A program made the position numbers and the translations under genes. Source: Oehlia diaphana (Eukaryota > Glomeromycota > Glomeromycetes > Glomerales > Glomeraceae). Taken from it: a stretch of 64,000 nt of DNA. Numbering within the stretch: the stretch's first letter is position 1; each line of letters opens with the position of its first letter. Below the pieces are notes generated by a model. That model searched no databases. It worked only from the letters and a program-made list of their open reading frames with translations, and was not told where the DNA came from. This document shows, piece by piece, positions 37,691 through 49,202 of this stretch. The stretch covers positions 111,381 to 175,380 of the forward strand of contig QZLH01000037.1 in the NCBI GenBank assembly GCA_003833135.1, in the 5' to 3' direction.

Positions 37691-40313
37691 AAGTTTTTAT
37701 ATGTAAAAAAATTTCAAAAAATGTATATAATTATAGAATTTGAAAATTTTTGATCAAAAAGCTAAATAAAGCAAGGACATTAATTTGAATTACCACTTGT
37801 GATTGATCGTATTATAAAAATCATTACTTGGAATTACCGAATTAGGGTTCAGAATGGTTTCTCCACTGTCATACCTAGCAAACTCATCTGATATAGAATC
37901 ACATTTTGTATTTGGATCATGTGATATTAATGCTAGTCAAATTATTTGTTAAGGTAATTCTGGCCAGGCACGACATTTGATCATTAGACAAAGACCCAGG
38001 AATATATTGGCTGTACGCAGAGACTTTTTATATGCATAATTGACACCTGATATTGAAAATCCTGCAAAAATACGCAAATAAAATTTCAGACATTAAGTTA
38101 TAAATTATTTTATCATGATTTCTATATTATTTATAAAACCAAATACTAACGTGTAAAATAGAATTTATTCTAATTTACCATTTTTTCAATAATATTTTTC
38201 TAAAATTTCACTTTTTAACCCTTAGAAATTTCTTTCTATTAATACTAAATATGTTTTACAATGCGGTTAACGTACAGTTAAATATAAGATAAGCTCAAAA
38301 ATACGCAAACTAATTTTTACATACAAAAATTTTGATAAAAAATACGCAATCTTTGATGCCTAACTATAGATGAAAAATTCTTAAATTGTACGCAAATCAA
38401 AACTTTACTCCACTATGATGGTGACGCATCTGTGTACCCTACCCCTCCTGTATGTATATTTCTGGGTCCTGTTATACGTCATTGTGCTTAATAATTTTTC
38501 TTGATTATTATAGACTAAACAATTTTAGCATCCAATTCCATAAATTAAAATATTTTGAATTTTTTTTTAGCTGTACGAAGGGACTTTAATAAGTTATTAA
38601 GATGTAAAATCTTATTGTAATTACGAACTTAACGTTAAGATTGCATTTAAGAAGGTGAAATAATCTTAATAACAAACGCTTAGAGTTACAGGATGCAGAA
38701 GGAAAACTTGACTTATCATAAAAATATCCCAACCGAATTATTCTTTTGGAACACAAAATAGGTCAGGTACTAACTGTATCGCCGTACGCGATTTTCTTTC
38801 GAGCCAGAAAAACATAATTCCAGCTGAAATTATAGGATAAGATCATCTATCTAAAATAAAATTTTTGACCAAAACCTGTTCGACGATTCATTTGTTTATT
38901 TATCAAACAAGTCAACTGGTAATATTATTTCGAGAATTAAACAGGTTTAACAGAGATCGATCGATCAAAAATAACAATCATGTGATTAATTAAATATTAT
39001 TATTTACTCAAAAGATTTTTTTTAAAAAAAAAAAAATCTAATACCAGATACGAATCATACGATCGAGCTGCTGAGATAACAAGAGTGGCTGTGTCAATGT
39101 ATCATGTACCGTGTGTGTGTATATTTATATAATATATATATATACACATAATAAAGTAATCATTTATAAAATATTATTTTGTCACGGAATTTTACTTTTT
39201 AATGATTTTTCCGTCTCAGGAATAGTCTTTTTTGTTAACAATGATCTTGATTTGAATGCTTTATTTGAAAGCCTCTTCTTTGGTAAGATCAAAAATCACG
39301 TGAAATATAGATTTCTAAAATCAGAAAACATGTGGCTTAATCGATCTGTGGCTTTGATATTTGTGGCTTAGTCAATCCTTTAAATGGCTAAGTTTAAAAA
39401 ATCTTTGGGTGGGAAATTCCATTTTTGAATAATTTTTTATTTATTCACACCGATATTTAAAAATATCTTTCATACGATAAAGATATAAATAAATATTTAA
39501 ATTAGTCTTATTTACTAATTACAGACGGGATTCTTTTTTGATCCCGAGTGGCTTAAATCATGAGGCTTTGCGGAAAGTAAGATTTTTGTTTTATAAAGTT
39601 ATGGCTTTGCGAATTTTTTTCAATAAAAAAAAGGAAACCCGAAACCCTGAAAAAAGTGATTACCGTGATTGCCGTTAATTCGATCTTTTTAAGGCTTTTT
39701 TTTTTTGAATGAGCGATTGTTAATTCGATGACTTCCTTATTTAAGATTAAGTGATTAAATTTGAATCAAAATATTTTTTTTTTTTTTTTTTGGCTCAGAT
39801 CAAAATATGATCGGAAAAAAAACTAAAAAAAAAATCGGATTGTAAAGATCGACTTATGCAAAAAAGCTTAAATTTCTGTGGCTAATTACAGAAGAATTTT
39901 TTTATTATATAATTAGGCATGGCTTAGTATTATACAATTCATTTAAAAAAATGATTGTCATAATATAAAATAATATAAAATAAAATATATTTTAAAATTA
40001 CGAGAAATAAAATGTTTTAAAAATAAAGCACGGGGCGCATTTAAAAGAAAGATCGAATTTGTTATAATCAAAAAAAAAAAAGGATAGCGTTTCTTTCAAA
40101 TTTGACAAATTTAATTTAAAATAATAAAAATTGCGCTGTTTTTGCTTTGATCGGTTTGATTATCAAAAAAAAAAAAAAATTTCTTTGCCACCAAAATTTC
40201 ACAATATATATATAAAGTAATTACGGAAAATAAATAGTAATCGGGAATGAATTAATTTGAACACGGCGCGAACTCATTTAAAAAAAAAAAATTCAATCTG
40301 AATAAAAAGAAAT
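37691..40313. other. Intergenic spacer
   Basis: No gene is supported. A 15-16-nt inverted pair (gacccaggaatata at about 37991, tatatttctgggtc at about 38454) brackets a segment with recurrent acgcaaa words and may be an old MITE. From 39330 to 39920 the word tggctt(t/a) recurs irregularly. Confidence 0.45.
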
Positions 40314-40320
40314 TATAAAT
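40314..40320 (+). promoter_or_regulatory. Putative TATA box of the multicopper oxidase
   Basis: tataaat lies about 100 nt upstream of the ATG at 40419. A long A-run and T-run fill the presumed 5' leader. Confidence 0.4.
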
Positions 40321-40418
40321 AGCATTTATCAAATTGTTTTTTTTTGCATTTCAATTTTGTCAGAATTGCCTCAAAAAAAAAAAAAAAAAAATTTTTTTTT
40401 TTTTTTTTAATAACAAAA

Positions 40419-42975
40419 ATGAGAATAACTTCGATTTTTTACGTAATAGTATTATTCTCATTATACACAACAATAATAAATGCAGCACCCGCAGCACCCA
40501 CACTTGAAAAGCGTCAAGAAACTGCACAAGATCCAGACTTTAATACTAATATTTTCTCACCCTTCAAGCCACTAGAAGTTACTGCATCACCTATAACAAG
40601 AGAATATACTCTAACATTAGCTAAAGCAGAATTGGCTCCAGATGGGTACTCGAGACAAGTTTGGACTTCAAATGGTCAATATCCCGGACCTATGATACGT
40701 GCTAATAAAGGAGATCAAATAGTTATTCATGTACAAAATAATTTGGGTGATTTTACTACGATTCATTGGCATGGTATATTTCAAAGAGGCACTACATTTT
40801 ACGATGGTGTTGCTGGACAGGTGAGCTCGAGTTTTAGTTATAACTCCATAAAAGAATTTTGTCAAATATAATCATTTTGTTCGTTAATAATAAATAATTG
40901 ATACATGACATAAGACACAATGTCTTATTGCAACTGGTACAACGTTCACTTATAATTTCACAGGAGGTGAACAATATGGGACTTATTGGTGGTAAGCACA
41001 TAATTTATAATATTTTTTTATTTTAATCGTATTATTTACGAGCTTCTATTATAGGCACTCCCATTTCAGATCCCAATATGTGGACGGGCTTAGAGGTGCA
41101 TTAATGTATGTTATAGTATCTACGTCATTGTGTATGTGTAATTGTGTATACGCACGTAATTGTATAGTTAAATATTTTAAATATTTTTAATAGTATTCAT
41201 GATCCGAAAGACCCTTACTTAAATGACTACGATGAAGAGTTTGTAATGACTTTATCGGATTGGCACCATGAAGATTCGGAGTCATTGGTAAAAAAGAGAA
41301 TGACGCCAGGTTATCAAGGATACAATGTAATTGATTTATTTTTTCCTAAAGAAAAAAATTGCTCTTATATTTTATTGAATGCGAATTTATATTGTAATAG
41401 CCAATCCCCGACTCAGGGCTTATTAGTGGTCGTGGAAGATGCGATTGTTCTAAAGCACCTCAAGGTTCCAAATGTGTACCAGATAACCCATTGGCTGTTT
41501 ATGTTGTTGAAAAAGGAAAACGCTATCGTTTCCGTGTCATCAATACAAGGTAAATTCTATCGAATTTAATTAAAATTTTGTCTATAGCTTTCATATTAAT
41601 AAGTGATTTAAAAAATTTCTTTAAAAATAATTAGCGCGGAAGCACCTTTTACTTTCTCGATTGATCAACATCCACTAAGAATAATTGAAGTAGAAGGTGA
41701 AAATGTCCAACCCGTATCTTTGAACAAGATAAATATAGCTGTTGGTCAACGCTATTCTGTAATAGTTAATGCCGATAAAGAAGTTAATAATTTCTGGATT
41801 CGAGCTACAATCGTCAAACAATGCATACATGTTTCACCAGAAACCATTAATGTAAATTCATCATTAAATTATAAAGTATCTGGTATATTAAGATATAACG
41901 GAGCTCCTGATGCCTACCCAACTACACAAGAATGGGATGAAAAAATTCTTAATTGTAGAGATGTAGATCACAATCTATTAAAATTAAATCCACCCAGATC
42001 TCCACCAGTTACTCCAACAGATAATTTCACTCTTCGAATTACATTTGCTGATATTGAAGGTGTTGGTCACGCTCTGGTAAATGGTTCGCCCTTCAAACCG
42101 GATGTAAATGATCCCACCGTAAATAAACTTATGTTTGGTGGGGATGAAACACCTAGCATGTTAGATCCGGATCAAAATGCTTTTGTTTATGATACTCAAA
42201 ACGGTGTTGTTGAAATTTCTTTAATCAGTAAGTTTGATTTTTTTTTTCACGAAACCGTTTCTTTTTTTTAATATTTACTAAAATAATTGATTTTTTAGAC
42301 GAAAATATGGCGACACATCCTTTCCATTTGGTAACGTATATCATAACAATCACTCATCACCAATATTATGATATCATACTAAATTTTTTCTTTTCTTTTC
42401 TTGGTATAAGCATGGACATAACTTCTACATCATGGCTCATGGTCCTGGTAAAGTACCTGATCCATCAATATTTAATTTGGTAGACCCTGCTGTACGTGAT
42501 ACTATAACGGTTGCTGGTGATTCGTAAGTATCTTAAAAAAATGAAAAGGTATTAATACTTATAATTCACATAATTCATTTTTCTATTATTTAGATGGGCT
42601 GTAATTAGATATAATATTGATAATCCTGGTATATGGGCTTTCCATTGTCATATTGAGGTAAATTTATACATATACTTTTTTAGAAAACTTTAAATTCACG
42701 CTGAAAGATATTTTCCTCAAATACAGTGGCACGTTGAAATGGGAATGGTAGGACAACTCATAGAAAGGCCCAGTGAATTAAAAGGTGACCCGATACCGCC
42801 ACAAATAAAGAGTATATGTCCTCCAGATGATGATGATGATGATCAACAAGATAATAATACTACCACCGCTAAGAAAAGATCATTAAAAACATATAAAAAT
42901 TATTACAAACGCTCTGATGTTCCTAACCATTCCCGTCATGTCAAATATGAATTTATGCGTGGAAGTGCTTATTAA
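40419..42975 (+). CDS. Secreted laccase-type multicopper oxidase
   Basis: Ten exons (40419-40820, 40915-40991, 41055-41105, 41194-41326, 41401-41549, 41635-42227, 42299-42330, 42411-42523, 42594-42657, 42727-42975) sum to 1863 nt, 620 aa. Signal peptide [20 protein letters not shown] then a LEKR Kex2-like site at 29-32. All four copper signatures are present: HWHG (116-119), [13 protein letters not shown] (159-171), HPFHLHGH (475-482) and HCHIEWHVEMGM (534-545). Cys535 is the T1 ligand, and Met545 at the axial position suggests a low-redox-potential enzyme. The family oxidises phenols or metals with reduction of oxygen to water, outside the cell or in the wall. The substrate (laccase or ferroxidase) is undecided. 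The C-terminal tail has a run of Asp and a basic region. Start: the ATG opening the signal peptide. Confidence 0.93.
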
Positions 42976-43251
42976 GGTGACGTATAAAATAAGGATTTGG
43001 ATTGAATTTGAAGAAGAGAATAGAGAAGAGGTTTATTTTGCGGAAATTTTATTATAATGTAATATTTTTTTATTTCGTTCGGGAATTTAAATTTTTGTTT
43101 TATTTATTGTTTATTATATTATTTATTTATTTTTGTAAAAACTTTCGTTTGTATATAGAAGAGATGATTTTTTTTTTTGTAAAATAAGGAGGGAAAACAA
43201 ACAAGGGAAAGAGTTTATCATTATTTATTTTTCTTATTAGACACATACGAT

Positions 43252-43845
43252 ACGCGCTATTTTTTTTATAGAGTCGAATCGATGAATTTTTTCTTTCGAT
43301 TTTAATATATATATATATTTTAACATTTGTTTCGATAAATGTTTTTTTAATGAAAACTCGATCAAAAAAGAAAGGGTTTGACCTTTCATATGACGGAATA
43401 AAAATTCTTTCCTTTTAAATTAAAATTCATAAATCAATAGGATGAGTTTTATTACAATCGTTTTCAATAAATAATGATCTATCTAATAATGCACATAAAG
43501 GAAATTAAATTACATAATAAGAAACGAATTATTAAAATTATTAAAATTATTATAAAAAAAAATTTATTTGATGGTAGTATTATTAATATTTTTAATCACT
43601 TAAATTATCTAAATACCACATATGATAAATAAAATTATTCTGGTTTATCGGTCAAAATTTTGTATGTGGCTAAGCATTCTCAAATGATGATAATTATTTA
43701 TATGATAAGGTTGATAAGGTCTCTTCGACGCTCCCTTGCGGATTCTCTGCAAACGTAAAGAGAGAGATCGTTTCCAACAATGTTTCTAAATTAAGTTATT
43801 AAATATTCACATAATTATTAATTACAAAGTTCCTTGCTAATTATA
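43252..43845. repeat. Direct duplication, upstream copy
   Basis: Non-coding block starting acgcgctatttttt..atagagtcgaatcgatga and ending attccttgctaattata-like sequence. It matches 46221-46640 in order and orientation with indels (594 against 420 bp). Confidence 0.85.
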
Positions 43846-43902
43846 AACAGTTCGATTACAATGTCTTTATTTAAAGATACTGTAATAATGCACAAAAACT
43901 GT

Positions 43903-43951
43903 TTATATATATGTTGTGCGTCAGATGTCGATTTGCGTCAGATGACAACTG
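43903..43951 (+). repeat. Inverted repeat, left arm
   Basis: tatatatgttgtgcgtcaga then tgtcgatttgcgtcagatga and caactg. It is nearly the exact reverse complement of 44898-44946. The arms enclose the first assembly gap. Confidence 0.85.
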
Positions 43952-44018
43952 CATATTTTAAAGAAGGAAATTTCCACCAATATGAATCCGAACATGTTGA
44001 AATTTTAGCATTATATAT

Positions 44019-44759
44019 NNNNNNNNNNNNNNNNNNNNNNNNNNNNNNNNNNNNNNNNNNNNNNNNNNNNNNNNNNNNNNNNNNNNNNNNNNNNNNNNNN
44101 NNNNNNNNNNNNNNNNNNNNNNNNNNNNNNNNNNNNNNNNNNNNNNNNNNNNNNNNNNNNNNNNNNNNNNNNNNNNNNNNNNNNNNNNNNNNNNNNNNNN
44201 NNNNNNNNNNNNNNNNNNNNNNNNNNNNNNNNNNNNNNNNNNNNNNNNNNNNNNNNNNNNNNNNNNNNNNNNNNNNNNNNNNNNNNNNNNNNNNNNNNNN
44301 NNNNNNNNNNNNNNNNNNNNNNNNNNNNNNNNNNNNNNNNNNNNNNNNNNNNNNNNNNNNNNNNNNNNNNNNNNNNNNNNNNNNNNNNNNNNNNNNNNNN
44401 NNNNNNNNNNNNNNNNNNNNNNNNNNNNNNNNNNNNNNNNNNNNNNNNNNNNNNNNNNNNNNNNNNNNNNNNNNNNNNNNNNNNNNNNNNNNNNNNNNNN
44501 NNNNNNNNNNNNNNNNNNNNNNNNNNNNNNNNNNNNNNNNNNNNNNNNNNNNNNNNNNNNNNNNNNNNNNNNNNNNNNNNNNNNNNNNNNNNNNNNNNNN
44601 NNNNNNNNNNNNNNNNNNNNNNNNNNNNNNNNNNNNNNNNNNNNNNNNNNNNNNNNNNNNNNNNNNNNNNNNNNNNNNNNNNNNNNNNNNNNNNNNNNNN
44701 NNNNNNNNNNNNNNNNNNNNNNNNNNNNNNNNNNNNNNNNNNNNNNNNNNNNNNNNNNN
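44019..44759. other. Assembly gap (741 N)
   Basis: Unsequenced. It sits inside an inverted-repeat element; open frames running through it are meaningless. Confidence 0.99.
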
Positions 44760-44897
44760 GGTATTTACTTGAAATTTTCAGGATATACACAAATAATTAT
44801 GACGCACAGATTTACTTATAAAATAAAAGACAACTTAATTAATAAATAAAAATGTTTACTTATAAGAAACTATTCAAAATTGGTATCTGACGCACGT

Positions 44898-44946
44898 CAG
44901 CTGTCATCTGACGCAAATCGACACCTGACGCACAACATATATATAT
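44898..44946 (-). repeat. Inverted repeat, right arm
   Basis: cagctgtcatctgacgcaaa then tcgacacctgacgcacaaca and an AT run, complementary to the left arm at 43903-43951 with very few mismatches. Confidence 0.85.
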
Positions 44947-46104
44947 ATATATAAATATAATAAACTGCTTAAATAGATGAAAGATGATAAAATTTTACAA
45001 TAAGAACTCGATATAATTTGATATAATTTCAAAACAGCGATAATAATAAATTGACCATTTAATAATAAATCAATTTTTTTTAAAATTGCTAAATTTGGTT
45101 GGCATTACGGCAATTTGACAATATTGTGGTATAATTCATTTCGACATAATAATTACGCCCGGATCTGCTGCGCTGGATAATGCCGGAAAAGAGCCAAATA
45201 CTAAGTTAATTCCGGCTGGAATTAGAGTGGTATAGTTTATCAATTATCACGAATGAATAAATATGACTGGTTTATAATCAAACTTCGTTAGCGAAATTTA
45301 TAATAAAGTCGGTATATTATAAAAGGTTTGATTTATGTGCCAAAATTGGTTATCCCAATCGTTATATCTAGTTATGACTGTACATTATGAAAATACATGA
45401 AATAAAAAAATATGTGAAATAATAATAATAATAATGAATGAATCAAAACCCGATTTTATATTAAAAATTGAATATATTCATATTATTAAGGAAATTAAAT
45501 GATTTGATCAATTTAATGATGCTAGATATATCTTAATTAGTCATAGAAAGTAGTTAGAGACAAATCTGATTCGGTTGATTTGAGATTATATTTAATCAAA
45601 TAATATTATATTATCTATATTGTAATTTTTAATAATATTGTAAATAAAATCAAATTTGATAATTTTATTTTAATGATTGGATGAGTCACAAAGAAAATTA
45701 TTTTTAAATTACAAACTAAGAAACTTGTAAATTATTTTACTACTTTAGCCTTAATGTTTAAATAATTCTAATCATATTACCTAATATCATTTGTAAAAAA
45801 AAAAAAATAAATTTTTAAAAAATCAAAAAATCACAAATAATTAATTTAATTTGCAAAATTACTTTGTTGTATGATGTTTACATTACCTAATGACTTCATG
45901 TCACTAACTATACAAAACATTCACTTTTTAGAATTTCATTCAATTTCTTACTAGTAAAAGTATATATATTTATATATATTATATGTTAGATGAGAAATTA
46001 AATAACAATTTTCTTTTAATTTACAGTTATAAAAGTCAAATCGTTGCTATTTGTTGCTGACTTAGCTAAGCACCTGATCATGAACGTTGAGGTTCAGCAA
46101 CTTT
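44947..46104. other. AT-rich spacer inside the duplication
   Basis: No gene, RNA or repeat is supported. Confidence 0.5.
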
Positions 46105-46106
46105 GA

Positions 46107-46222
46107 TTAGGAAGGAAAAAGAAAAAGGGAAAGGAAAGAAAAAGGGAAGATAAAGAGAAAGTGAAAGGGAAAGGGAAAAGAGTGAGGGAAAAGGAAGGAA
46201 AAGCGAGAAAGGGAAAAGAGAC
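46107..46222 (+). repeat. Purine-only GA/GAAA tract
   Basis: About 115 bases almost wholly of A and G (gaaaaagggaaagg-like units). It immediately precedes the second duplication copy. Confidence 0.8.
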
Positions 46223-46640
46223 GCACTATTTTTTTTTATAGAGTCGAATCGATGATTTTTTTTTCGAATTTAATATACTGTATATATATATATATTTATA
46301 TTAACATTTGTTATCGATGAATTTTTTTTTTTTAATGAAAACTCGATCAAAAAAGAAGGGTTTGTCCCTTCATATGACGGAATAAACATTCTTTCCTTTA
46401 AATTAACATAAAATCAATAGGATGAGTTTTGCAATAAATACTGTAAATATATAAAAGGAAGATTATTTAATAAATAAAATTATTCTGGTTTATCGACAAA
46501 TTTTGTGGCTAACGTGACCTCGATAATAATTATTTATATGATGAGGTTCGACGCTTCCTTACGGATTCTCTGCAAACGTAAAGTATTAAATTATTAAATA
46601 TTTACATAATTATTAATTACAAAATTCCTTGCTAATTATA
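46221..46640. repeat. Direct duplication, downstream copy
   Basis: Diverged copy of 43252-43845, sharing atagagtcgaatcgatga, aatgaaaactcgatcaaaaa, catatgacggaataaa and gcggattctctgcaaacgta-like blocks, with internal deletions. Confidence 0.85.
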
Positions 46641-47520
46641 TTATTATTTTGTTAATTACAGAATCTACATTTTTCGCTACCTTGTAGACTACAGCAAGAA
46701 TAAAAACTATACAGATAGACTGCGAAAGGCAAACTGCAAACTGATGGGATAATTTGAAATGAGAGATATGTGTATAGCTATAGAAATCTCAGGCTTGGCT
46801 CGGTTCCGAGTTGTCTTGGTGTCGCCTCTAGTAAAAAGAGACGTCAGTTATCATTTTTGACTTGTTTGATAACTTTTTTCGCTAAATTGGTAAAGACGAA
46901 AAAATTAGTTTTATATACTAAGGTTTTAAAATCTCCTTGCAAATCCAAAGTAAGTTTTTAGAGAACATCTATAATAGGATTTTAAAACTTTATTGAGAGT
47001 TTTAAATTTTTTTTTTTTTTTTTTGAAAATGCTATGCAATAAGGGGGACACATTCGACTATATTTTGGTATAGAGTTATCGAAATATAAATACATAGAGT
47101 CTGATTGTAATCGGTTGTACAACTTTCTTAAAAATGTAATGTATTGCTGTCAGAACATGCCAAAAGAAAATTATTTTATTTAAATATATGTAAATACACG
47201 CTTTTTAAAATAAGATAAAATATAATGGTTTAGAGAACCTGTTTTAAGTCATGAAACTATTAAGTAAGAAATAAAAAAAAAAAGAAATGAAAAAAAGTAT
47301 TTCGAATTAAAATAACTAAAAATGAATAAATTAAGAATAAAATAAAATATCGGTTTTTATAAAAAAAATGTTAAATGATTAAATAACAATATAAAAAAAA
47401 ACTATTATTATAATAAAACAGATTTAGAAACCGTAAAAATTGTGCAAACAAAATTAAGTTATCATGAAGCTATCGTTCCCGGCCAGTGATACGTCAAAAT
47501 ACTAAAGTAATATTGATAAT
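46641..47520. other. Intergenic spacer downstream of the protease
   Basis: AT-rich and without a supportable gene; a short plus-strand open frame at 46770-46961 shows no domain. The minus-strand protease transcript must end in its right-hand part. Confidence 0.5.
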
Positions 47521-48468
47521 TTAATGAGTCGAAACGTAATTCATTATTGCATACCAATCATTCAAATTATAAATAGGTGAAAGAGATTCTTGAGTAATCT
47601 GATCAAAACTCGTTAAACTACCAAATAAATATCCTACATTTGTATTTGAGTCATATTTCCATACCCAAGGTGAGCCACTTGCACCATTTCCAAAATTTAC
47701 TCCAGGAGGTGATGCATAAAAACCATCATTTGTCAATTTTGTTTCCCCTCTCCATATACAATAGGTGTGTGAATCATTTGGACAATTTTGAATGTTTCCC
47801 GATGAGTAACTAGATACAGTTGTTTCAACATTATTTCCTATATTAATCTTCCAACCATGATATCCTGTATAAGATTGTAATGGTATATTATTCCCCGATG
47901 GGTCATTAAATGCAAACCTCATCATACCATAATCATATTTAGCATCGTAATTTGAGCGAAAGTTATCTGGTACTTGAAACACAGCAACAGGAATACGGCC
48001 AAATTTACCATCCTGACCATGGTCATACCCAGGAGAAAACATTAAGTTTTCATATGCTCGTCCTTGTGAATCTATAAGACAATGCCCTGCAGTGATTCCA
48101 ATATTTCCATTTTGAGTATTAATTACACTGGCAGTGCAAGTAGATGTTCCTCCAGTATTAGGATCGGTAAAAAATAACATCCCAGTGGGTTGAAATGTTC
48201 CCTTATAATCTAATGTATTTTTCGAAGGGGGTGCAGATTCAGGGCCGGTTCCTTTTTTTGCGTCTCTTGTAGTTTTAACATCATTTCTCTTCTTATTTCT
48301 GAATCCGACGTTTTTACGTACCAAGGATTTAGCACTTTTCATTCTTTCCGGTGTCCAATAAGCAAGTGTCTCTTCATATTTTGAAATTGGAGTCGCATAA
48401 CTTGAATCTGTTATGGCCATTATCGCAATTAACGCAAATAATAAATAAAGTGTACTTTTCTTATTCAT
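47521..48468 (-). CDS. Secreted V8/trypsin-like serine protease (S1 fold)
   Basis: Intronless, 315 aa. Signal peptide at 1-25 (KKSTLYLLFALIAIMAI, then A-T-P), a basic pro-region to about residue 75, then the protease. The catalytic triad is readable: His129 in GITAGHC, Asp179 in YDYGMM, Ser264 in GNGASGSPW. Cys111-Cys130 would bridge near the active His, with a second pair Cys229-Cys237. The arrangement (TAGHC, YDYG, GxSGSP) resembles bacterial and fungal glutamyl endopeptidase (V8/eMpr)-like enzymes more than animal trypsins. It likely acts outside the cell on peptide bonds; specificity is unknown. No intron and an isolated position, unlike neighbouring multi-exon genes, allow horizontal acquisition as a hypothesis. 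Start: the only ATG in front of the signal peptide, 71 nt after a TATA box. Confidence 0.9.
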   Translation of the reverse strand: MNKKSTLYLLFALIAIMAITDSSYATPISKYEETLAYWTPERMKSAKSLVRKNVGFRNKKRNDVKTTRDAKKGTGPESAPPSKNTLDYKGTFQPTGMLFFTDPNTGGTSTCTASVINTQNGNIGITAGHCLIDSQGRAYENLMFSPGYDHGQDGKFGRIPVAVFQVPDNFRSNYDAKYDYGMMRFAFNDPSGNNIPLQSYTGYHGWKINIGNNVETTVSSYSSGNIQNCPNDSHTYCIWRGETKLTNDGFYASPPGVNFGNGASGSPWVWKYDSNTNVGYLFGSLTSFDQITQESLSPIYNLNDWYAIMNYVSTH

Positions 48469-48538
48469 TTTTACTAATGTATGAATATAATGTAATGTTT
48501 TATGAAGATAATGTTTGAGAGATGACTTATTCTCGTTG

Positions 48539-48546
48539 CTTTTATA
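48539..48546 (-). promoter_or_regulatory. Putative TATA box of the serine protease
   Basis: TATAAAAG on the minus strand, about 71-78 nt upstream of the protease ATG. Confidence 0.5.
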
Positions 48547-49066
48547 CTTTTAAAAATTTTTTTGATTTACTTCATTCTGAATTTAAAATTCCGGATTTAT
48601 TCATTCTGAATTGATTTCGAACGGATCCAAAAAGCCGGTTATTCCGGATTTTATTTAAAAAAATTCATGTAACATTAACTATTATTGAATTTTTAATTTA
48701 CAATATTAACAGTTAAAAAATTTAATTACTACTTGTTAACGGCCAAATTTATTTATGACACATACAGTATACAGTATGTTAAAAATTATTTATATATCTG
48801 GAACTTCTTAATGATAAATAACGCATGATTTAAAAAAAATTCATATAAGGTTACTTTTCAAGACGAATTTCAGCTGCAATAATTTATTGTATAGATACCG
48901 ATGATAGACCAAATATTTTAGAATTCATCGTCCTGATGTCAAAATGACAGTGTGACAGACAGTATGAGGAAATTTATTAAAATAAATTGCGTTTATCAGT
49001 TATTGATTGATTCATCAAATTTAACTCTTTTTGGAAAGTTACGCAATATAATTTTTATGACAGTTA

Positions 49067-49202
49067 CGGTACATTTCGCCGAAAGCCATTTCGCTGAAAA
49101 GGACGTTTCGCCGAAAAATAGGACCAACATTATGCAGAATTATAATACTCAGGCCAGAGATTATTTTTCGGCGAATGACTTTCGGCGAAATGTCCCGATA
49201 CC
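49067..49202. repeat. Foldback element built from TTTCGCCGAAA words
   Basis: Left arm cggtacatttcgccgaaag then ccatttcgctgaaaa, right arm the near reverse complement ending ctttcggcgaaatgtcccga. The arms are about 35 bp, and inner TTTCGCCGAAA copies are themselves palindromic. A MITE-like hairpin; the open frame across it is not a gene. Confidence 0.75.

Noticed and set aside
43834..44790. Long open frames on both strands across the first gap
   Set aside because: They consist of N translated as X; only about 60 codons are real sequence and these lie in an inverted repeat.
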